Shown: positions 35,242 to 44,614 of the stretch, piece by piece
How positions within the stretch are numbered: the first letter of the stretch is position 1
Layout: every line of letters starts with the position of its first letter
Assembly (NCBI GenBank): GCA_964653025.1
Contig: CAZZBZ010000009.1
Span: 1-63,058 of the forward strand
Reading direction: 5' to 3'
Source: JABWAM01 sp964653025
Lineage (GTDB): Bacteria > Verrucomicrobiota > Verrucomicrobiia > JABWAM01
Length of the DNA stretch: 63,058 nt
Notes under the pieces: model-generated
Databases searched by the model: none
What the model saw: the letters and a program-made list of their open reading frames with translations, nothing else
Told to the model about the DNA's origin: nothing
Made by a program: the position numbers and the translations under genes

Positions 35242-35745
35242 CTACTTGACCCGCTGGGATTCCTTCTTGCCGCCATCGCTACGCCGGCGGGCAAACGGGC
35301 TGATCAGGATTCGTGTGATGCGCTCGAGTACGGTCGGCGGCTTGTTCGGACCTGCGGCGGGAGGCGGGTCGTCCGTGCGGATGAGTTCCCGGCTAAGTCG
35401 CGCCATGGAAGCGGGGGGCTTCGCGGCGGCCTGCCGGCCGGTGGTCTTTTTGGAGGACTGGATCTCAGTGGCCACCTCCCGTTCCATCCGCGTGAGCGGA
35501 TCCTCGTACCGGGTCTTCGCGAGCGGATCAACGAACGCAGCGGGGACCGGGGCCACGGAAGGCTGCTCCTTGAGGAGTTCTGCGATCGAGGCCATCTGGG
35601 AGGCCGGCACCCACTTCATCCCCACGTGGTCGTAAATCTGGTCCTCGGGAAGCACTCTCCCCTCGCGGACCCAACCGTGAAGGGTCTCCATCTCGACAGG
35701 ACCGTACTGGGACTGGTCGCGTGTCTTGAGTGTAAACAACGACAT
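35242..35745 (-). CDS. GYF_2/DUF4339-like domain protein
   Basis: 167 aa. The N-terminal ~55 residues (SQYGPVEMETLHGWVREGRV, then KWVPASQM) match the GYF-related DUF4339 domain, a small adaptor module. The rest is Pro/Ala/Lys-rich and probably disordered. No membrane helix. ATG 35745 is chosen because the domain begins directly after it. It lies 17 bp upstream of the CPBP gene. Confidence 0.65.
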   Translation of the reverse strand: MSLFTLKTRDQSQYGPVEMETLHGWVREGRVLPEDQIYDHVGMKWVPASQMASIAELLKEQPSVAPVPAAFVDPLAKTRYEDPLTRMEREVATEIQSSKKTTGRQAAAKPPASMARLSRELIRTDDPPPAAGPNKPPTVLERITRILISPFARRRSDGGKKESQRVK

Positions 35746-35859
35746 GAGATGTAAGACTGTGATGGCGCGGTCGGCCCTTTCAAGCACAATTCCCAGCACC
35801 TTCATTTCCCCGGGGTGCGCGACGGGAAAGTTGGTCGCGACCCCTGCTTCTTGCAGTTT

Positions 35860-35888
35860 CGCTGGAGGGCCGCCGTGTCGGCGGCCGC
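35860..35888 (-). repeat. REP-like hairpin element, copy 2
   Basis: Exact inverted copy of 30011-30039 (29 of 29 bp). Confidence 0.8.
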
Positions 35889-35992
35889 GAACGGGGAAAT
35901 GCGGTCGGCGACATCACCGCAGTCGCGCATTGGCGTCAAGCCAAGGGCGATATTTCTCGGTCCATTTTCTTCTCAGCCCTGCAGTTTACAGG

Positions 35993-36165
35993 GAAGCCAC
36001 GGATGGAACACGGATGACAGAAGCAGAATACCAGGTCCGCTACACGGACCTGGTATGCTCCATGGGAAGGATTCTGATGTCTCCCGGCAGAATACGCACC
36101 GATTCCGTGTGGCGGAATCGGCGCTCTCCGCTGTCCGTGGAAATCCGTGTTTCATCTGTGGCTTC
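35993..36165. mobile_element. MITE-like element with 23-bp terminal inverted repeats
   Basis: Left end 35993-36015 (begins GAAGCCACGGATG) and right end 36143-36165 are inverted copies with two mismatches. Inside lies a perfect 12-bp stem-loop (36028-36056, 5-nt loop). No ORF encoding a transposase. A third end-like copy lies at 62995-63017. The element occupies most of the 616-bp gap between the DUF4339 and mntH genes; 36166-36320 shows nothing further. Confidence 0.6.
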
Positions 36166-36323
36166 TTCTGGTTCGGTTCCGCCCATCAAGCTCGGGGACC
36201 ATGCCCGTTAGCTTGACGCGCATGCGCGGTCGCGGGACAGGTGCCGTCCCTCGTGCGCGATTCCGGGCACACGAGAGCCGTGCCCTCGTCGCGCCTCCAA
36301 AGCGGAGGAGAGCGAGCCCGCAT

Positions 36324-36353
36324 CTGGACACGGGCGTCGAGGTGGGTAAGAAT
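36324..36353 (+). promoter_or_regulatory. Possible promoter of mntH
   Basis: TGGACA (36325-36330) and TAAGAAT (36347-36353), spacing 16, 8 nt before ATG 36362. No MntR or Fur operator could be recognised by eye. Confidence 0.4.
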
Positions 36354-36361
36354 GTAAAACC

Positions 36362-37756
36362 ATGGAGAGCCCCGAACGGACCGCCGCCGATCCCGCAGGC
36401 GCACCGACCGCTCCCGCGCCCGGTTGGCGCCTCGCCGCGAACTCGCCGAGCCTGCCCGAGGTCCACCGCTCGATCCCCATCCGCAAGGAATACGGATTCT
36501 GGAGGAAGGCGTTTGCTTTCGCGGGCCCCGGATACCTTGTGGCCGTGGGCTACATGGACCCGGGCAACTGGGCCACCGACCTGGCCGGCGGCTCCGCCTT
36601 CGGCTACTCCCTCCTCTCCGTCATCCTGCTCTCCAACCTGATGGCCATCCTGCTCCAGTCGCTCTCCGCGCGGTTGGGGATCGTGACGGGGCGGGATCTC
36701 GCCCAGGCTTGCCGCGACCACTACTCGCGGCCCGTGGCAATGATGCTCTGGCTCCTCTGCGAGATTGCCATCTGCGCCTGCGACCTCGCCGAAGTGATCG
36801 GCTCGGCGATCGCGTTGAAACTCCTCTTCGGCATCCCCCTGGTGTGGGGCGTCTGCATCACGGCCCTGGACGTGCTGGCCATCATGTATCTCCAGAACAA
36901 GGGCTTCCGCTACATCGAGGCGTTTGTCATCGCGCTGATCCTCGTCATCGGCGGGTGTTTCGGACTGGAGATCCTCTTCTCACGTCCGGACGTGCGGGAG
37001 GTTCTGGGGGGCTTCCTCCCCCGCGCCGAGATCGTGCGCAACCCCCAGATGCTCTACCTCGCCATCGGCATCCTCGGGGCGACCGTGATGCCGCACAACC
37101 TCTACCTCCATTCCTCCATCGTCCAGACCCGCAAGTACGAGCAGAACGACGAGGGACGGAAAGAGGCAATCTGGTTCGCCACGCTCGACTCCACCGTGGC
37201 GTTGATGTTCGCCCTGTTCATCAACGCCTCGATCCTGATCGTCGCGGCGGCCACCTTCCACACGCAGGGGCGTACCGATATCGCGGAAATCCAGGACGCC
37301 CACCGCCTCCTCAGCCCCATGCTGGGGGTGTCGGTCGCCAGCACCCTTTTCGCCCTCGCGCTCCTCGCCTCGGGCCAGAACTCCACGCTCACCGGCACCC
37401 TCGCCGGGCAGATCGTGATGGAGGGATTTCTCAACCTCCGCCTCCGCCCCTGGATGCGCCGCCTGATCACGCGCCTGATCGCCATCATCCCTGCCATCGT
37501 CTGCACCGTCCTTTACGGGGAAAGTGGCGCCGCCCGCCTCCTCATCCTCAGCCAGGTCGTCCTCAGCCTCCAACTCAGTTTTGCCGTCATCCCTCTCGTC
37601 ATCTTCACCAGCGACCGAAAGAAGATGGGACGCTTCGTCAGCCCCCCCTGGCTCCGCAACCTCGCCTGGATCACCGCGGGAATCATCGTGCTTCTCAACG
37701 CCAAATACCTCATGGATTTCTCCGGCCTCACCGGCTGGCTGACCTCGCACCTCTGA
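36362..37756 (+). CDS. mntH: Nramp-family divalent metal transporter
   Basis: 464 aa, proton-coupled Mn2+/Fe2+ importer. A Pro/Ala-rich leader of ~45 residues precedes 11 membrane helices. The metal-binding motif of helix 1 is VGYMDPGNWATD (Asp and Asn of DPGN) and that of helix 6 is GATVMPHNLYLHSS (Met, His). SGQNSTLTGTLAGQIVMEGF in helix 10 is also conserved. A universal stress protein follows 4 bp downstream, suggesting the two respond to the same stress. Confidence 0.92.
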   Translation: MESPERTAADPAGAPTAPAPGWRLAANSPSLPEVHRSIPIRKEYGFWRKAFAFAGPGYLVAVGYMDPGNWATDLAGGSAFGYSLLSVILLSNLMAILLQSLSARLGIVTGRDLAQACRDHYSRPVAMMLWLLCEIAICACDLAEVIGSAIALKLLFGIPLVWGVCITALDVLAIMYLQNKGFRYIEAFVIALILVIGGCFGLEILFSRPDVREVLGGFLPRAEIVRNPQMLYLAIGILGATVMPHNLYLHSSIVQTRKYEQNDEGRKEAIWFATLDSTVALMFALFINASILIVAAATFHTQGRTDIAEIQDAHRLLSPMLGVSVASTLFALALLASGQNSTLTGTLAGQIVMEGFLNLRLRPWMRRLITRLIAIIPAIVCTVLYGESGAARLLILSQVVLSLQLSFAVIPLVIFTSDRKKMGRFVSPPWLRNLAWITAGIIVLLNAKYLMDFSGLTGWLTSHL

Positions 37757-37760
37757 TCCC

Positions 37761-38189
37761 ATGTACCAGAAAATTCTCGTCGCCCTGGACAACAGCCCGC
37801 CCGAGCAGGCGCTTCTCGATCACGTCGCCCGGCTCGCGGTCCGCCTGCAGTCCCGGCTCCTCCTCCTTCACGTGGCGGACGGTTGGGTGGCCCGCAACTA
37901 CGATGCCCTGCAACTCGCCGAGTCCGAGGAGATGAAGGAGGACCGGGCCTACCTCGACCAGGTCGCCACCCGCCTCCGAGCGCAGGGGATCGAGGTGACG
38001 ACTCGCCTCGCGCTCGGGGACCCCCCCCAGGAGATTCTCAAAGTCGCCGGAGAGGAGAACTGCGACCTGATCGCCATGACGACCCACGGGCACCGCCTCG
38101 TGGGCGATCTGCTCCTCGGCAGCACGATCGAGGCCGTGCGCCACCAGAGCCACATCCCCATCCTCGTCGTCCGCGGCGCCCGCCCGTAG
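37761..38189 (+). CDS. Universal stress protein, UspA family
   Basis: 142 aa, single Usp domain (MYQKILVALDNSPP to HIPILVVR). The ATP-binding-type motif is partly conserved (TTHGHRLVGDLLLGSTIEAV, compared with G-2x-G-9x-G-S/T). Cytoplasmic, probably dimeric. The 4-bp gap after mntH indicates co-expression and a link between metal uptake and stress. Confidence 0.88.
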   Translation: MYQKILVALDNSPPEQALLDHVARLAVRLQSRLLLLHVADGWVARNYDALQLAESEEMKEDRAYLDQVATRLRAQGIEVTTRLALGDPPQEILKVAGEENCDLIAMTTHGHRLVGDLLLGSTIEAVRHQSHIPILVVRGARP

Positions 38190-38215
38190 CCATCTCGTTC
38201 TGCGACGGAAGCGGA

Positions 38216-39037
38216 TCACTCTCCCGAAACGGCCTCGATCGCAATCCCTGCCTCATCGGCGGCGGCAAGAATCTCCTCGCGCGCCAGGAGGAGGGTGCGG
38301 CCCGCCTCCACCGCCAGGGCCGTGATCCCCGACTCGCGAAGTGCCGCGATCGTCTCGGGGCCGATGCACGGGATGTCGAAGCGCATGTCCTGGTTCGGTT
38401 TGGTGACCTTCACCGCCACCGCTCCCCCTTGTCCCAGTGCGCCCCCGCGCCGCAGGCAGGCGTCCGTGCCCTCGAGCGCCTCGACGGCGAGCACGGTGCC
38501 CCGCTTTACGACGACCGATTGGCCCACGTCGAGTGCGGCGATCTGCTTCGCAATGCGAAACCCAAAGACGAAATCCTCGCGCTCCTCCGCGGTCGCGCGG
38601 CGCTTCGTCAGCGGCCCGGCTGAGGGAATCAGCCGCGAGAGGAAGTCCGCGTGGGGGACGAGTTCGAGCCCATCCTTGGCGAGTTCGTCCCCGATCGCCC
38701 CGAAGATCGTCTCCGCATTGCGCCTCTTGAGGCGTGCGAGGAGCATTGTCATCCGCAGGTCGAGGCGAAGGTTCGCGAAGAGGTTTGTCGGGGCGATCTG
38801 CCCCACCATCACCACCTTGCGGACGTTGTGGGACTTGAAGGCCTGGATGATGCGGTCGAGCTGGCCGAGCTTCACCCACTCAACTTGATCCACGAGCGGC
38901 TCGATGGCGGGGTCGGTCTCCCCCTCGAACGCCACGGCCACGAGGCGAGGGACCCCCGCGCGACGGGCCTCGCGGGCAAAGATCTGCGGAAAGAGGCGAT
39001 TCCCCGCGATGATGCCCAGCGTGCCTTCGGCGCTCAT
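38216..39037 (-). CDS. lpxI: UDP-2,3-diacylglucosamine diphosphatase LpxI
   Basis: 273 aa, DUF1009/LpxI family: hydrolyses UDP-2,3-diacylglucosamine to lipid X in lipid A synthesis, replacing LpxH. Segments: LGIIAGNRLFPQIFAREARR, VEWVKLGQLDRIIQAFKSHN, VVMVGQIAP, IFGAIGDELAKDGLELVPH, DVGQSVVVKRGTVLAVEALEG and MRFDIPCIGPETI. The gene implies a lipid-A-bearing outer membrane. ATG 39037 is the family start and follows a promoter. Confidence 0.92.
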   Translation of the reverse strand: MSAEGTLGIIAGNRLFPQIFAREARRAGVPRLVAVAFEGETDPAIEPLVDQVEWVKLGQLDRIIQAFKSHNVRKVVMVGQIAPTNLFANLRLDLRMTMLLARLKRRNAETIFGAIGDELAKDGLELVPHADFLSRLIPSAGPLTKRRATAEEREDFVFGFRIAKQIAALDVGQSVVVKRGTVLAVEALEGTDACLRRGGALGQGGAVAVKVTKPNQDMRFDIPCIGPETIAALRESGITALAVEAGRTLLLAREEILAAADEAGIAIEAVSGE

Positions 39038-39044
39038 GGCGGTC

Positions 39045-39074
39045 AGGCTAGCGCGGCTGCGGGGGCGACTGCAA
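39045..39074 (-). promoter_or_regulatory. Promoter of lpxI, leaderless type
   Basis: On the minus strand: TTGCAG (39074-39069), 18-nt spacer, TAGCCT (39050-39045), 7 nt before ATG 39037. No Shine-Dalgarno. Confidence 0.55.
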
Positions 39075-39162
39075 CCCTTGGCGACACGGCGGTTGTCGCC
39101 GCATTCGGCCAGCCCCTCGCAGCTCCCCGAGCAGGGGCGGGTGATCGCGGCCCAGAACGGGG

Positions 39163-39432
39163 TCAACGACCCCGCATGCAGTTGAGTAGAGGCGGGGAGA
39201 GAATCTTATGGTCTGCCGAAAAAGCGATCCCCATGCGTGAATGGCCGTTGAGGACCTTCTCGGTGAGGTCGCCGGGGTCGTTGCGGAAGACCATCACGTA
39301 GCGGCCCTTGAACTTCGCAACCCCGGCGTTGAAGACCAGTCCGGCGGGATAGGGGACATCCTTCGCGGAGAGGACAGGGTTCGCCGGGTGGCGACGGATC
39401 GAGGGGTGCGTTTTCCAAGTCACGTGGGTCAT
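39163..39432 (-). pseudogene. Truncated GH130 beta-mannoside phosphorylase-like gene
   Basis: The first ~74 codons (IRRHPANPVLSAKDVPYPAG, NAGVAKFKGRYVMVFRNDPGD and RMGIAFSAD) match the N-terminus of family 130 glycoside phosphorylases, which are normally over 300 residues. At about 39210 the similarity ends, and an unrelated tail (HKILSPPLLNCMRGR) runs to a stop at 39163. The catalytic acid and phosphate-binding residues are lost. Neighbouring AGE epimerase and oxidoreductase genes on the same strand suggest an original beta-mannoside or cellobiose catabolic cluster. Confidence 0.72.
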
Positions 39433-39634
39433 GGTGAGTTCAGGTTCCAGAGCTGAGATTTCCCACGGAGGGCAGTCCGAGGTGCCGAGCAGAGAGGGAG
39501 AAGGAGGGAGGACGGACGAAGGAGAAGCGGAGTTCTCGCGCAGGGGCGCAGCCCCTCGGCGCTGCTCGGGACTGTCCTGAGCCTGCCGAAGGGCAGAGGC
39601 GCAGGGACGGAAGGAGGGCAGAACTCTCACGCAA

Positions 39635-39649
39635 TCCGCCTGAGGCGGA
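39635..39649. repeat. Dispersed palindrome TCCGCCTGAGGCGGA, copy 2
   Basis: Same 15-bp core as 29934-29948. Nearby, 39541-39600 holds a hairpin-rich stretch containing GGGACTGTCCTGAG, a motif common in dispersed bacterial repeats. Confidence 0.8.
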
Positions 39650-39682
39650 CGCAAAGTCGCAAAGGGGAGCAGGATGAACAGG

Positions 39683-39812
39683 CCGAATACGCGCGCCAAC
39701 CGGAGTTGTCGCTCTCCGTATTCGGTCTGCCTTCCCCGGGAGGCGGATATGGAACTCCAAGAAAGGGAGCCGAATACGGAGAGGCCCGATTCCCATCGGA
39801 CCGCGTATTCGG
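39683..39812. repeat. Nested palindrome built on CCGAATACG
   Basis: Outer arms of 11 bp (39683-39693 and 39802-39812) and inner arms of 14 bp (39712-39725 and 39770-39783) are each perfect inverted repeats, so the whole 130 bp could fold into a two-tier cruciform. Repeats of CTCCGTG and GCGCCT type fill 39830-39930. No gene is apparent in 39433-40098. Confidence 0.8.
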
Positions 39813-40098
39813 CACTCGTCTCTCTTCTGTCCACCCTTCTCCGTGTTCTCCGTGGGTAAATCTGGTTCGGTTCCTTCGGTTCTCTCTCCGCCCCCCGCGC
39901 CTTTGCGCCTCTGCGTGAAAATTCCGCCCCCTGCTTCTCCTCTCTTCTCCGTGCTCTCTGTGGGCAACTGTTGCCGATGCGAAAGCCTTCGAGGCGATTC
40001 CTCTGCGCGGCTCCTACCTCGCTCCGCCGGAGCGCTGCGCGGTGGCGAGCAGGCTGGGGATCCTGTGCCCCGCATTTCGATGGAATCCATGGAGAAGC

Positions 40099-41094
40099 TC
40101 ATTCGGAAGAGGCCACCGGCTCGCGGCGGCTGGAGCGGAGGGAGGTGAGCACGGCTTCCACCGTGGCGACGGAGCGGAGGCCCTGCTCGGCGGTGGTGAG
40201 GTCGTCGGGCTTTCCGTCCACCGCATCGAGGAAGCCCTGGATCTGTTCGCGGTAGAGGTCGTCCCGCTGGTGAGGGATCGACTCGGCTTCGGGGGCCTCC
40301 TTCGCGGGGTTCCCGACCTCGAGGCGGTTGGCGAGAAAGTCGAAGCGCGCCCAGCCGCGGTCGCCGAGGATCTCGAAGCAGGAGGGCTGGGGCTTGGCCA
40401 CATAATCCACATGGATCTCGAAGAGGAGCGGGTCCGCGTGGTCGAGCACCACGGAGATCACGTTGGGATTGGAGCTGAGCTCGAGGCGTCCCGCCTGGAT
40501 CCCGCGCGCGTAGGCGCCGGCAGGGGCGCTCCCGGTGAACCACAGGCCGAGGTCGAGCCCGTGGACATAGTCCATCATGATCGCGCCGAAGACCGATTGC
40601 TGGTAGCGCGAGCGGGAGTTCTCCAGGGTGATGTAGCTGCCGACCGAGTATCGCATCTGGAGCACCTGCCCGAGGGTGCCTCCCGCCACGAGTTCCTTCA
40701 GGCGGCGCATCCCGGGGTGAAAGTGGAGCATGAAGCCGACGCGGAGCACGCGCCCCGTTTCCCGCTGGTCGGCGGCGAGTTTGCGCGCGGCGGCGAGGGT
40801 GTCGGTCATCGGCTTCTCGACAAGGACGTGGGCGCCGGCGCGCATCGCGGCGGAGGCGATCGGCTGGTGGGTGTCGTGCGGGGTGGCGACGATCACGAGG
40901 TCGGGCTTCGAGGCGAGGGCCGCATCGAGCGCAGCCCAGGTGCGCACCTCGCCAAGGACCTTGCGGGCCTCCTCGAGCCCGGCGGGGCGGGAATCGCAGA
41001 CCTCCACGCGGAGGTCGGGGCGTTCCTTGCAGAGGCGGGCGTGGCGGAGGCCGATGGAGCCGGTACCGATGATGAGGATGCGACGGGAAGGCAT
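40099..41094 (-). CDS. Gfo/Idh/MocA family oxidoreductase
   Basis: 331 aa NAD(P)-dependent sugar dehydrogenase-like protein. Rossmann motif ILIIGTGSIGLRH, VIVATPHDTHQP, and the family HVLVEKPMTDTL motif with the catalytic Lys; the C-terminal domain carries MMDYVHGLDLGLWFTG with the catalytic-type Asp/His. Unlike the paralogue at 632, it keeps the standard EKP. It lies between the GH130 remnant and the AGE epimerase on the same strand, so it probably acts on a mannose- or glucose-derived sugar; the substrate is unknown. Confidence 0.85.
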   Translation of the reverse strand: MPSRRILIIGTGSIGLRHARLCKERPDLRVEVCDSRPAGLEEARKVLGEVRTWAALDAALASKPDLVIVATPHDTHQPIASAAMRAGAHVLVEKPMTDTLAAARKLAADQRETGRVLRVGFMLHFHPGMRRLKELVAGGTLGQVLQMRYSVGSYITLENSRSRYQQSVFGAIMMDYVHGLDLGLWFTGSAPAGAYARGIQAGRLELSSNPNVISVVLDHADPLLFEIHVDYVAKPQPSCFEILGDRGWARFDFLANRLEVGNPAKEAPEAESIPHQRDDLYREQIQGFLDAVDGKPDDLTTAEQGLRSVATVEAVLTSLRSSRREPVASSE

Positions 41095-41107
41095 GGGGGG
41101 GGAGGAA

Positions 41108-41184
41108 GTAAGCGGTAAGCAGTAAGCAGTGAGCAGTGAGCAGGAGGCTAAAGGCTGTAGGACGGAGGTCTGAGGGCGTGGGTC
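41108..41184. repeat. Eleven-unit heptamer repeat tract
   Basis: Continuous 7-bp phase: GTAAGCG, GTAAGCA, GTAAGCA, GTGAGCA, GTGAGCA, GGAGGCT, AAAGGCT, GTAGGAC, GGAGGTC, TGAGGGC, GTGGGTC. It fills the whole space between the oxidoreductase start and the AGE epimerase stop codon and reaches into that stop. Confidence 0.85.
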
Positions 41185-42376
41185 AGGATTTGCGGTTGGC
41201 GGCGGCCTCGATGCGCTGGGCGCACATCATCAGGGCGCGCGGGACGTGGAAGAAACCCTTGTAGTTGTTGCCCTTGCAGGCGTGGGTGATGCGGCCCTCG
41301 CGGTCGCAGTAGCCGAACCAGTGGCCGTTCTTCGGGTCGGGATAGTGCGCCCAGGTGTAGTCCACCACCTTCTCGAGCCACTTCGTCCAGCGCGCCTCGC
41401 CGGTCTCGGTGGCGGCGAACACGAGCGCGATTATCGCCTCGGTGTGGGGCCACCAGAGCTTCATCGTGCTCTCCAGTTGGAGGAGAGGCTTCCCTTCGAG
41501 ATCCATGAAATAGAACATCCCGCCGAACTCCTTGTCCCAACCGACGTCGAGCGAGCCTTCGGTGGCGTTGAGGGCGACCTCGCGCGCCTTTGCGTCCGGG
41601 AAAAACTCCAGGAGGGCGAGGAGGAACCAAGCGACCTCGATCGAGTGGCCGGGGTTGAAGAGACGCCCCTCGGGGAGCGCGGAAAGATCGCGCCCGTCGA
41701 TCGCCACGTTCTCGCGGAAGACGCGGAGTTTCGGGTCGTAGTGGCGGACGATGGCGGGGATGCAGTCTCGCAGCACGGCGCGGAAGCGCGGGTCGGGGTC
41801 CACCTGGCAGAACTCGATCGCGAGGCTGGCGCGGACCATCGCGTTGGCGAGGTTGCTCATCGGGACCTGCCCCGCGAGCGGGGGGCGGTCGATGAGCGAG
41901 GGGTCGTCGAGCCACGCGTGAATCTTCCAGAAGAGGTCGGTTGCGTCTCGGCGGAGGGCGTCGTCGCCCGTGGCGATCGAGGATTCGAGGAGACCGAGGC
42001 AGACGAAGACGCCGGGGTAAACCTTGCGTTGGAAAAAGAGCGGGCGGCCCTCGCGGTCGGTGCTGAACCAGACGCGCCCCTGGTCGTCGCGCCCCTTCGC
42101 ACGGAGGAAGCCCGCGCCGAGGCGCGCGGCATCGAGGTACTCGGGCTTCTTCTCCCACTGGTTCCAGAGGCGGGAGAACATCCAGGTGAGGCGGCCCTGC
42201 AGCCACATATACTTGCGGTCGTCGTAGACCGAGCCGTCGCGGTCGAGGCAGGAGAAGTAGCCGCCGCACTTCCGGTCGAGGCTGTGTTTCAGCCAGAAGG
42301 GAATCACGTTCTCGTCGAGTTCCTTTCGGAACTTCGCGGCGTAGGGGAGGAGGGCCGGAAGGGTGGAATTTTTCAT
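41183..42376 (-). CDS. AGE-family (N-acylglucosamine/cellobiose 2-epimerase) epimerase
   Basis: 397 aa (alpha/alpha)6-barrel epimerase. Catalytic histidines are visible in LFNPGHSIEVAW and MKLWWPHTEAI, with the terminal KGNNYKGFFHVPRAL segment; the N-terminal VIPFWLKHSLDRKCGGYFSC is typical. The family interconverts GlcNAc/ManNAc, cellobiose/glucosyl-mannose or mannose/fructose. The adjacent GH130 remnant suggests a cellobiose/mannobiose 2-epimerase. ATG 42376 is preferred because a TATAGA box (near 42401-42406) abuts the upstream ATG 42400, which remains an alternative. Confidence 0.85.
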   Translation of the reverse strand: MKNSTLPALLPYAAKFRKELDENVIPFWLKHSLDRKCGGYFSCLDRDGSVYDDRKYMWLQGRLTWMFSRLWNQWEKKPEYLDAARLGAGFLRAKGRDDQGRVWFSTDREGRPLFFQRKVYPGVFVCLGLLESSIATGDDALRRDATDLFWKIHAWLDDPSLIDRPPLAGQVPMSNLANAMVRASLAIEFCQVDPDPRFRAVLRDCIPAIVRHYDPKLRVFRENVAIDGRDLSALPEGRLFNPGHSIEVAWFLLALLEFFPDAKAREVALNATEGSLDVGWDKEFGGMFYFMDLEGKPLLQLESTMKLWWPHTEAIIALVFAATETGEARWTKWLEKVVDYTWAHYPDPKNGHWFGYCDREGRITHACKGNNYKGFFHVPRALMMCAQRIEAAANRKS

Positions 42377-42510
42377 GAAGTCTGAGAGGGGCGGTTTCAT
42401 CTATAACTCCGTTCGTGCGAACCTCTCTGCGACCGCCGGCACAGCGTCCCTCCAGCTATTATTGTCCGAAGACCTGCGTGGATTCCTCGTCGTCCGACCG
42501 ATCGGTGGGC

Positions 42511-44490
<1,980 letters not shown>

Positions 44491-44507
44491 GGGGAATTTC
44501 GTGGGAA

Positions 44508-44536
44508 ACCGTAAGGCGGAGGGGAAAGGTTTGCAA
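44508..44536 (-). promoter_or_regulatory. Promoter of ispG
   Basis: On the minus strand: TTGCAA (44536-44531), 17-nt spacer, TACGGT (44513-44508), 17 nt before ATG 44490. It is back-to-back with the uvrA promoter region. Confidence 0.5.
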
Positions 44537-44614
44537 GAGGCGGCAGCGGGAGTCATGGCCGCAGGAGTGAGGCGGCGTTTGCTTTTTTGCGTGGGGTGCT
44601 TGATTCAATGCCTC

